A stretch of DNA of 46,402 nucleotides from DASUPK01 sp046732465 (GTDB lineage Bacteria > Actinomycetota > Thermoleophilia > Solirubrobacterales > 70-9), in the NCBI GenBank assembly GCA_046732465.1, contig JBKPND010000035.1, forward strand, positions 1 to 46,402, given 5' to 3'. The first letter of the stretch is position 1; each line of letters opens with the position of its first letter. Both the position numbers and the translations under genes were made by a program. The notes beneath the pieces are model-generated. The model was not told the DNA's origin, searched no databases, and saw only the letters and a list, made by a program, of their open reading frames with translations. This document shows, piece after piece, positions 40,698 through 46,402 of the stretch.

Positions 40698-41446
40698 ATG
40701 ACGGGCAGAGCAACGGAGCCGTGCTGACGGTCGAGAAGCTGGTTGCGGGCTATGTCCCCGAGGTCGACATCCTCACCGGCGTCGACCTGAAGGTGTCCGA
40801 CGGCGAGATCGTCACGGTCATCGGACCGAACGGGGCCGGCAAGTCGACCCTGATCAAGTCGATCTTCGGGCTGCTCCCACCCAGGGAGGGACGGGTGATC
40901 CTGCGGGGCGAGGACCTCGCCGGTCAGCCGCCGCACTCGATCACGCGACGCGGGATGAGCTACGTCCCCCAACTCGACAACGTGTTCCCGTCCCTGACCG
41001 TCGATGAGAACCTCGAGATGGGCGCGCTCCAGCGCGGCACCGCCCGGAAGCGGATGAACGAGATGTACGAGCTCTTCCCCAGGCTCGGTGAGAGACGCAA
41101 GCAGGCGGCCGGGACGATGAGCGGGGGCGAGCGTCAGATGCTGGCGATGGCGCGCGCACTGATGCCGGAACCCCAGATCCTGCTGCTCGACGAGCCCTCC
41201 GCGGGCCTCGCCCCGGCGTTCGTGGAGGCGATCTTCGAGCGGATCGAGGAGATCAACCGCCACGGGGTGACCATCGTGATGGTGGAGCAAAACGCGAGGC
41301 GGGCCCTCGGCATGTCCAGCCGCGGCTACGTCCTCGACCTCGGGCGCAACCGGTTCGAGGGCCGAGGCGACGAGCTCCTCCATGACCCCAAGGTCGCCGA
41401 GCTCTACCTCGGCGGAACCGCGCGGATCGACCGGGCCGAAACGTAG
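40694..41446 (+). CDS. livF: Branched-chain amino acid ABC transporter ATPase LivF
   Basis: 250 residues. VTVIGPNGAGKSTLIKSIFG is Walker A. RGMSYVPQLDNVFPSLTVDE is the LivF Q-loop region, MSGGERQMLAMARALM the signature, ILLLDEPSAGLAP Walker B and VMVEQNARRAL the H-loop replacement typical of LivF. It is the last gene of livHMGF and ends directly at a strong hairpin terminator whose stem begins at the last base of the stop codon. Confidence 0.95.
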   Translation: MNDGQSNGAVLTVEKLVAGYVPEVDILTGVDLKVSDGEIVTVIGPNGAGKSTLIKSIFGLLPPREGRVILRGEDLAGQPPHSITRRGMSYVPQLDNVFPSLTVDENLEMGALQRGTARKRMNEMYELFPRLGERRKQAAGTMSGGERQMLAMARALMPEPQILLLDEPSAGLAPAFVEAIFERIEEINRHGVTIVMVEQNARRALGMSSRGYVLDLGRNRFEGRGDELLHDPKVAELYLGGTARIDRAET

Positions 41447-41475
41447 AGCGGCCGGGGCTTGCGCCCCGGCCGCTC
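41446..41475. terminator. Strong bidirectional terminator between livF and livK
   Basis: A perfect 13-bp stem (41446-41458 with 41463-41475), almost all G-C, encloses a TTGC loop and is followed by AATTAACG. It ends livHMGF on plus and could also stop livK transcription on minus. It is the clearest terminator in the window. Confidence 0.85.
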
Positions 41476-41508
41476 AATTAACGAACCGTTCGGCTCGCTG
41501 AGCCTCTG

Positions 41509-42819
41509 CTACTGGTTGGGGTTGGCGACAGGCTGCTCGCCGATGACCTCGAGGTTCGCCTGCGGACCCTGGAACTCGTAGATGTCATAGACCCCAGCCG
41601 TGGCGTCGCCGGCGTCATCCATGTCGATCGCGCCGGAAGCGCCCTGGTAGTCGATGTCATCTCCGTTCTGCAGCGCCTTGATCGCCTCGGGGAGCTGCTC
41701 CCATGTGTAGGGAGTACCGGGCGGTGCGCTTACGTCGACCAGCTTGTCCGCCATGTCCTTGCCGTCGGTCGAACCAGCGGCGACCGCGGCGAGGTAGCAC
41801 AGGATCGTCGCGTCGAAATTCTGGGTGTCGAACGTCTGCCGATCGACATCCTTCGGGTCCGACGACGTATAGAGCTCGTCGAACGCGGTCGACGCCTCGC
41901 CCTTGTCGGGCGAGCCGGGTGCGGTGCCCCGCATCCCGCTGATGATCTGTGCATCAACGGCCTCGGGTACATCACTCGACGCCAGACCATCCGTAAACCA
42001 ACCCTTGCTCGGATCCCAGTTCCCCGTGCGCTGCAGCGCCGGAGCGACCTTCGGGAAGTTGTCCGAGAAGTCGATGATCACAATCGCATCCGGGTTACCG
42101 GAGACGATCTGCCCGGCCTCGGAGTCGTAGCTCGGCTGCTCCGGGTCGTAGATCACCTTCTGCCCGACCGAGCCGCCCAGGTCTTCCCAGGCCTGACTGA
42201 ACGTGTCGGTCAGACCAGTGCCGTAGGCGTCGTTGCGGGCGCCGATGTTGACTGTCTTGCCCTGGGCGCCGCCCAGCGCATCGGCCATCGTGTTGGCCAG
42301 GGTCGGCCCCTGGAACGAGTCCGGGGGCGACGTGCGGTTGACCAACCCGTCGTCGTTAAGACCCGTGATCTCGTCGCTGGTCGAAGCCGGCGAGATCTGC
42401 AGGATTCCGTCGGGGATCGAAACCGACTGTGCCGTCGGGATCGTGTCCGCGGAGGCCCAGGCCCCCGTAATGCACGTCGCATTGTCCGAGTCGACCAGCT
42501 TGCGCGCCGCTTGCACCGCGGCCTGCGGGCTGGTCTCGTTGTCCTCGTGGACGACCTTGACAGTCTGGTCTACGCCGGCCTGCTGGATCGCCTTGTTGAT
42601 TTCTGAAACCGCCAGGTCGGAAGCCTTCTGACCGGGCGGGCCGAAGTCGGCGAGATCGCCGGTGAGCGGAATCGAGTCACCGATCACCAGGTCGAAACTC
42701 TGGTTGCCGCCTCCTCCTCCATTGTCATCGTCACCGCCGCACGCGGCCAGGCCGAGGGCAAGCACCAGCCCGGCTCCGGCAACGGCGGCGTACAGCCTCC
42801 ACTGCTTGAGACCTCGCAT
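41509..42819 (-). CDS. livK: Branched-chain amino acid-type substrate-binding lipoprotein
   Basis: 436 residues. The lipoprotein signal (WRLYAAVAGAGLVLALGL then AACGGD) has the lipid Cys near 27, followed by an Asp/Gly/Asn-rich linker. The type I periplasmic-binding fold shows LVIGDSIPLTGDLADFGPPG, ARKLVDSDNATCITGAWASA, SPASTSDEITGLNDDGLV, GARNDAYGTGLTDTFSQA and PDAIVIIDFSDNFPKVAPAL. It delivers ligand to LivHMGF. The start is ATG 42819 with AGGAGG upstream. It is encoded convergently to livHMGF rather than within the operon. Confidence 0.92.
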   Translation of the reverse strand: MRGLKQWRLYAAVAGAGLVLALGLAACGGDDDNGGGGGNQSFDLVIGDSIPLTGDLADFGPPGQKASDLAVSEINKAIQQAGVDQTVKVVHEDNETSPQAAVQAARKLVDSDNATCITGAWASADTIPTAQSVSIPDGILQISPASTSDEITGLNDDGLVNRTSPPDSFQGPTLANTMADALGGAQGKTVNIGARNDAYGTGLTDTFSQAWEDLGGSVGQKVIYDPEQPSYDSEAGQIVSGNPDAIVIIDFSDNFPKVAPALQRTGNWDPSKGWFTDGLASSDVPEAVDAQIISGMRGTAPGSPDKGEASTAFDELYTSSDPKDVDRQTFDTQNFDATILCYLAAVAAGSTDGKDMADKLVDVSAPPGTPYTWEQLPEAIKALQNGDDIDYQGASGAIDMDDAGDATAGVYDIYEFQGPQANLEVIGEQPVANPNQ

Positions 42820-42927
42820 CCAATTCCTCCTGTCCTGTAGGCCCTCCCTCAGGCCTCCTTGAACATGCGAGGTAGTTCTACTGCGTTTCGGCGTTAAGAG
42901 GTGGTTGCGTCGGCAAAATCGCTTGCG

Positions 42928-44436
42928 TCAGGCGATCGGCAGCGCCGCGGCGGGATGCGACTGCTCGCCGACGGCGCGGATCGCGCGGCCCAGGCGCCGC
43001 GCCCCTTCGGTCAGCTTGTCGGGGTCGAGGAAGCCGAAGGAGAGCCGCACGTGCGTCCCCACGTCAGGCTCGGGGATCACGGCGGTGCCGGGCACGAAGG
43101 TGACGCCGTGCCGGACGGCCTCGGTCATCAGCTCGCCCTCGTCGGCCGCGACCGCGAGGGTCACCCAGAGGTGACCACCCCCACCCGGCCGCTCCACGGC
43201 GGCGAGCCCCCCGAGGTGGCGCGTGACCCCCTCGTAGAGGGCGTCGCGGCGCTCGCGGTAGAAGTCCCGGGCCCGCCCGAGGTGGTCCTGATAGTGGCCC
43301 GCGGCGAGGAAACGCGCCATCGCCAGCTGGGTGAGGGTGGCCGAGTGCATGTCGTCGGTGCGCTTCGCGCGCAGGAGACGCTCCCGCACGGGGCCGCTCG
43401 ACGCGACCCAGCCGATCCGCATGCCGCCGCTGACGATCTTCGAGAACGAGTCCACGTAGATCACGTGGCTGGGCGCCTCGCGTCGCAGCGTGCCCGGGTC
43501 CTCGCCCTCGAAGCGCAGGTCGGCGTAGATGCCGTCCTCGACGATGAAGAAGCCGTGCCGGCGCGCCAGCTCTAGCAGGTGGGCGCGGCGCCGGGCGGAC
43601 AGGTCGGCGCCCGTGGGGTTGTGGCAGCGCGTCTGCAGGGCCAGAAGCTTGATCTCCTGCCGGGCGAGCAGGCTTTCGAGTGCGTCTGTGTCGAGCCCCT
43701 CTGAATCCACTGGCACCGACATGACCCGCGCGCCGGTGTCCCGCAGGGACTCGATCACTCCCATGAAGGTGGGCGACTCGCAGGCGGCGACGTCGCCGGG
43801 GCGGAGCACGGCCCGGGCGGCGAGCGTCAGCGCCTGGCGGGCGCCCGTGGTGACGAGGATGTTCTCCGGATCCTCGGGGGCTCCCCGGGCTGCGGACAGC
43901 GCGGTGATCTGCTCGACGAGCTCCGGCAGGCCCGCGATGTCCGTGTACTGCAGGGCCCGGCTGTCATGGCTGTCGAGCGCGTCGGACATCGCCTGGCGCA
44001 TCTCCTCGAATGGAAAGAGCTCGGCCGACGGATAGCCGACCGAGAGCGGGATCAGCCCTCGGGCCTGGGAGTGCCGGTACATCTCGTCCATCGCGCGATC
44101 GCCGGCGGACTCGGTGACCGGCGGCAGCACGTAGCGCTGCCAGCTCGGATCGTCGCCGGTTCCCTCCGGCTCGATGGCCGCGGCCGACTCGCGTACGAAG
44201 GTCCCGCGACCGACCTGCGAGGTGACCAGGCCCAGCTCCCGCAGCCCGCGGTAGACGCGGACGGCGGTGAGGTGGTTGACGTCCGCCAGCTCTGCGAGCT
44301 CGCGGGTGGGCGGCAGCTTCTCCGCCGGGGCGAGCTCACCGGAGGCGATGGCCTCACGCAGGGCGGTGATCATCTGCTCGCCGAGCGTGCGCTCACCGGT
44401 GCGTTCAAGGTGGCTCAATTTATCTTTGTATGACAT
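42928..44436 (-). CDS. MocR-type regulator: GntR DNA-binding domain fused to aminotransferase
   Basis: 502 residues. The GntR-type winged helix (about 10-85) has LREAIASGELAPAEKLPPTR, ELADVNHLTAVRVYRGLREL and GLVTSQVGRGTFVRE. A fold-type-I aminotransferase domain follows: TTGARQALTLAARAVLRPGD, CHNPTGADLS (Asn273), VEDGIYADLRF (Asp301, Tyr304) and the PLP lysine in VDSFSKIVSGGMRIGWVASS (Lys333). Such proteins are PLP-responsive transcription regulators. The start is ATG 44436, preceded by GGGAG. It is divergent from the GNAT-like gene at 44512, with a direct repeat between them, so it probably controls that gene and itself. Confidence 0.93.
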   Translation of the reverse strand: MSYKDKLSHLERTGERTLGEQMITALREAIASGELAPAEKLPPTRELAELADVNHLTAVRVYRGLRELGLVTSQVGRGTFVRESAAAIEPEGTGDDPSWQRYVLPPVTESAGDRAMDEMYRHSQARGLIPLSVGYPSAELFPFEEMRQAMSDALDSHDSRALQYTDIAGLPELVEQITALSAARGAPEDPENILVTTGARQALTLAARAVLRPGDVAACESPTFMGVIESLRDTGARVMSVPVDSEGLDTDALESLLARQEIKLLALQTRCHNPTGADLSARRRAHLLELARRHGFFIVEDGIYADLRFEGEDPGTLRREAPSHVIYVDSFSKIVSGGMRIGWVASSGPVRERLLRAKRTDDMHSATLTQLAMARFLAAGHYQDHLGRARDFYRERRDALYEGVTRHLGGLAAVERPGGGGHLWVTLAVAADEGELMTEAVRHGVTFVPGTAVIPEPDVGTHVRLSFGFLDPDKLTEGARRLGRAIRAVGEQSHPAAALPIA

Positions 44437-44458
44437 ACGCAGACTCCCGGCTTTCAGT

Positions 44459-44478
44459 ACTGTGGCGCACTGTAGCGG
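44459..44478. promoter_or_regulatory. Tandem 10-bp repeat, candidate MocR operator
   Basis: ACTGTGGCGC (44459-44468) is followed directly by ACTGTAGCGG (44469-44478), eight of ten positions identical, spaced one helical turn. The palindrome CAGTACTG (44455-44462) overlaps its left side. It lies in the 75-base spacer between divergent genes. MocR-family proteins often bind direct repeats, which makes this a good operator candidate. Confidence 0.45.
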
Positions 44479-44511
44479 ATCTACCCGCGAGACGCGACCC
44501 GGAGAGGACCA

Positions 44512-44829
44512 ATGATGTATCACACAACACCTGAGAACCCAGAGTCCGGTTCGATCGTCATCCGGCCGGCCCGCCCCAGCGACGAGGACGCCGTGCGTCT
44601 CGTCGCCCAGCGCGACAGTCGCGCCGTCCCGGAGGGCGAGCTGCTGATCGCCGACGTCGAGGGCGCGGTGCGAGCCGCCATCTCGCTGACCACCGGCGAG
44701 ATCGTCGCCGATCCCTTCCAGCGCACGGAGGAGCTGGTGCGAGTGCTCTCCCTGCGTCGAGCGCAGCTTGGCCACGAGAATCGCCGGCCGAACCGGGGCC
44801 TTCGACGCCTCCGTTTCGCCTCGAGCTGA
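44512..44829 (+). CDS. Small GNAT-like (N-acetyltransferase N-terminal region) protein
   Basis: 105 residues. The part from SIVIRPARPSDEDAVRLVAQ through GELLIADVEGAVRAAISL resembles the first strands and helices of a GNAT acetyltransferase. The acetyl-CoA-binding motif (Q/RxxGxG/A) is absent, and the protein ends after a helix (RTEELVRVLSLRRAQL) and a basic tail. It is either a truncated GNAT or a member of a small stand-alone family common in this bacterial group. ATG 44512 has GGAGAGG upstream. It is divergent from the MocR regulator and followed by the tRNA gene. Confidence 0.65.
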   Translation: MMYHTTPENPESGSIVIRPARPSDEDAVRLVAQRDSRAVPEGELLIADVEGAVRAAISLTTGEIVADPFQRTEELVRVLSLRRAQLGHENRRPNRGLRRLRFASS

Positions 44830-44861
44830 CCGCCGACCCGTCGCTACGATTGACCGCCCCC

Positions 44862-44935
44862 GCCGGAGTAGCTCAGTCGGTTAGAGCAGCGGAATCATAA
44901 TCCGCGTGTCGGGGGTTCGAGTCCCTCCTCCGGCA
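44862..44935 (+). tRNA. tRNA with CAU anticodon (probably elongator tRNA-Met)
   Basis: A 74-base cloverleaf. The acceptor stem GCCGGAG/CTCCGGC is followed by discriminator A. The D-arm is GCTC...GAGC. The anticodon arm GCGGA-ATCATAA-TCCGC has CAT at positions 34-36. The variable loop is GTGTC, and the T-arm GGGGG-TTCGAGT-CCCTC carries the TTCGA motif. CCA is not encoded. CAU can be elongator Met, initiator Met or the lysidine-modified Ile tRNA. A G-C first pair argues against initiator. Met is preferred over Ile, but this is not certain. Confidence 0.93.
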
Positions 44936-44975
44936 TGAAGTTCCTGCATTTCGAGCTTTTCAAGGTGGCCCGACG

Positions 44976-45064
44976 CGCGGAATCTGTTCCGCCTCAAAAT
45001 CCGCGTGTCTAGGTCGGTGCCCCCTTCGCGGCTGGAGAGCGCGCCGCAAACACGCGGAATCTGT
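44976..45064. repeat. tRNA-like repeats and hairpin downstream of the tRNA
   Basis: CGCGGAATCTGT occurs at 44976-44987 and again at 45053-45064. The first copy lies in the hairpin GCGGAA-TCTG-TTCCGC (44977-44992). AATCCGCGTGTC (44998-45009) repeats the 3' half of the tRNA anticodon arm and variable loop (44909-44920). The stretch looks like degenerate tRNA pieces. It has no complete cloverleaf. Confidence 0.4.
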
Positions 45065-45131
45065 GACGCACCGACGCGCGGTCGGCGCCAACCTCCGGCT
45101 TGGGGAGACGGCGGCGGGAAGTGCGACTCGG

Positions 45132-45710
45132 TCATGCCCGGTCGTCGAGCAGCTTCACGGCCGTCTCGAGGCCGCGAGCCAGGACCCGGTCGGAGAGGTC
45201 GCGGTCGGTCAGCGTTCTGGCGAGCTGAAGCGTGCCGATCATCAATCCGAAGACCGTGAGCGCATCCGCTCGACCGGCCTCGAGGTCGGTCGGGTCGAGG
45301 CGTAGGGCGATGTCGTCCACGATCCCCATCACCTCCTCGGTGAAGACGTCCCTGGTGTCCGTGGGTCGCCGAGCGATCTCGTCGAGCAGGGCGGCGGATG
45401 GGCAGCCATCGGCGATCTGGTCGCGGTGTTCCGGAGATAGGTAGGAGCGGATGAAGGCCTCGAGTCCCGCCCGATCCGAGGGCTGAGCGTCAAAGGTTTG
45501 GCGCTGGTCGCGCAGCTGGTCGGCGAGGACGTTCGCGACCAAATCCTCCTTCGAGGAGAAGTGGGCGTAGAAGGCGCCGTTCGTCAGGCCGGCATCGGAC
45601 ATCACGGTGGCCACGCCCGCGCCGTCAATGCCGTCCTGCTTGAAGCGCCGCCCGGCGGCTCCGAGGATCCGTTCTCGCGTCGCCTGCTTGTGGCCCTTGC
45701 CGTAGCGCAT
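45132..45710 (-). CDS. TetR-family transcriptional regulator
   Basis: 192 residues. The N-terminal TetR domain has KQATRERILGAAGRRFKQDG, a helix-turn-helix region VATVMSDAGLTNGAFYAHFS and SKEDLVANVLADQL. The C-terminal ligand domain starts near residue 75 and includes GCPSAALLDEIARRP and LTVFGLMIGTLQLARTL. ATG 45710 (MRYGKGHKQ) has GGGAGGAG just upstream. It is divergent from the alpha/beta hydrolase gene, which it probably represses; the ligand is unknown. Confidence 0.9.
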   Translation of the reverse strand: MRYGKGHKQATRERILGAAGRRFKQDGIDGAGVATVMSDAGLTNGAFYAHFSSKEDLVANVLADQLRDQRQTFDAQPSDRAGLEAFIRSYLSPEHRDQIADGCPSAALLDEIARRPTDTRDVFTEEVMGIVDDIALRLDPTDLEAGRADALTVFGLMIGTLQLARTLTDRDLSDRVLARGLETAVKLLDDRA

Positions 45711-45757
45711 AGCTCCTCCCTTTCCGAACTGCTCCTGAGTGTGATCCACGTCTCATC

Positions 45758-45778
45758 ATTATATTACAATCGTACGAT
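45758..45778. promoter_or_regulatory. tetR promoter with overlapping palindromic operator
   Basis: On minus, TATAAT (45763-45758) is a perfect -10 box for the tetR gene. The 10-bp palindrome ATCGTACGAT (45769-45778) lies in its spacer region and is extended by a further C/G pair (45767, 45780) after one mismatch. A TetR dimer bound there would block its own promoter and probably that of the divergent hydrolase. Confidence 0.55.
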
Positions 45779-45816
45779 AGCCTGACGACCGTCATCCAAT
45801 AGATGAGGAGCAGAAT

Positions 45817-46402
45817 ATGACGGTCAACACAAAGCCAAGGCAGCCGGTCAAAGCAGCAACACTCACTTACAAGAACGCGCCGACCGAGACCATCGATGTG
45901 GGCGGAACGAGCTTGGTGTATCGCGAGCTCGGCCCGCATCGTGGCGTGCCGGTGATCTTTCTCACCCACCTCGCTGCGGTCCTGGATAACTGGGACCCAC
46001 GCGTGGTGGATGGCCTCGCCGCCGAGCATCGGGTTATCGCCTTCGACAACCGAGGTGTCGGTGCGTCCGGTGGGTCCACGCCGCGGACCATCGAGGAGAT
46101 GGCGAGGGATGCCGTCGCCTTCATCCGCGCCCTCGGCTTCGATCAGGTCGACCTCTTCGGGTTCTCCATGGGCGGGATGATCGCCCAGGTGATCGCGCAG
46201 GAGGAGCCGCAGCTCGTGCGCAGGATGATCCTCGCCGGAACCGGCCCCGCGGGCGGCGAGGGCATCGAGAGGGTGACCCGCATCACCTACATCGACATCG
46301 CGCGAGGGCTGCTCACCCGCCAGGACCCCAAGCAGTTCCTCTTCTTCACCAGGACTCCGAACGGGCGCGCAGCCGGAAAGGAGTTCCTCGCACGGCTGGA
46401 GG
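45817..46402 (+). CDS. Alpha/beta hydrolase, C-terminus cut by window edge
   Basis: 195 residues are visible before the window ends. After a short variable N-terminus come the hydrolase core strands and motifs: VPVIFLTHLAAVLDNWDPRV (oxyanion region), RVIAFDNRGVGASGGS and the nucleophile elbow DLFGFSMGGMIAQVIAQ, with Ser117. LVRRMILAGTGPAGG follows. The Asp and His of the triad would lie beyond the edge. It could be an esterase, lactonase or haloperoxidase-like enzyme. ATG 45817 has GAGGAG six bases upstream. It is divergent from tetR across a palindromic operator, which suggests inducible expression. Confidence 0.88.
   Translation, partial: MTVNTKPRQPVKAATLTYKNAPTETIDVGGTSLVYRELGPHRGVPVIFLTHLAAVLDNWDPRVVDGLAAEHRVIAFDNRGVGASGGSTPRTIEEMARDAVAFIRALGFDQVDLFGFSMGGMIAQVIAQEEPQLVRRMILAGTGPAGGEGIERVTRITYIDIARGLLTRQDPKQFLFFTRTPNGRAAGKEFLARLE

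Noticed and set aside
44976..45064. A second intact tRNA gene
   Set aside because: Only anticodon-arm-like pieces are present. No acceptor stem or T-arm can be completed.

Overview
The window is high-GC DNA of bacterial chromosome type, and almost every base is coding or short spacer. Gene content and order point to an actinobacterium, most likely class Thermoleophilia (Solirubrobacterales or a relative). The evidence is the alaS / ruvX / mltG / aroE / aroC / aroK-aroB / aroQ / pepQ order, GTG and TTG starts, ATGA-type overlaps, a tRNA without encoded CCA, and a non-discriminating-looking AspRS. The taxon is inference. I see no phage, insertion sequence, CRISPR array, defence island or rRNA.

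Bases 1-7,500 are an accessory-looking stretch: an unrecognised partial gene, a three-gene set (hypothetical, universal-stress-like, hemerythrin), a minus-strand set (DoxX-like membrane protein, GH15 glycosidase, small membrane protein), then an LtrA-family membrane protein and a CPA2-type cation/proton antiporter. Two hairpins separate these from the next block.

Bases 7,585-28,487 form a long, mainly minus-strand housekeeping block. In transcription order: mnmA carrying an IscU/NifU-like N-terminal domain, alaS, a six-gene peptide/nickel-type ABC transporter with two substrate-binding proteins, ruvX, mltG, aroE, a signal-less HtrA-like protease, a short prepilin peptidase, aroC, a fused aroK-aroB, aroQ and an M24 peptidase. 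Five shikimate-pathway activities are encoded here. One plus-strand gene for a cupredoxin-like secreted protein interrupts the block. A 355-base non-coding stretch upstream of mnmA is full of inverted repeats and is unexplained.

Bases 28,843-37,742 (minus) carry a SnoaL-like protein, a polytopic membrane protein, a membrane-anchored GH3 enzyme, aspS, hisS, a metallo-beta-lactamase-fold hydrolase, a small basic membrane protein, glutamate formiminotransferase and an M29-type aminopeptidase. Bases 37,884-42,819 hold a complete branched-chain amino acid (Liv) transporter: livHMGF on plus and the binding protein on minus, convergent across one strong terminator. The right end has a MocR/GntR-aminotransferase regulator divergent from a small GNAT-like protein, a CAU-anticodon tRNA followed by tRNA-like repeats, and a TetR regulator divergent from an alpha/beta hydrolase cut by the window edge.

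Most items are recognisable families. The least ordinary are the IscU-like/MnmA fusion, the structured non-coding stretch before it, the transporter cassette wedged between alaS and ruvX, and the non-lipidated second binding protein.
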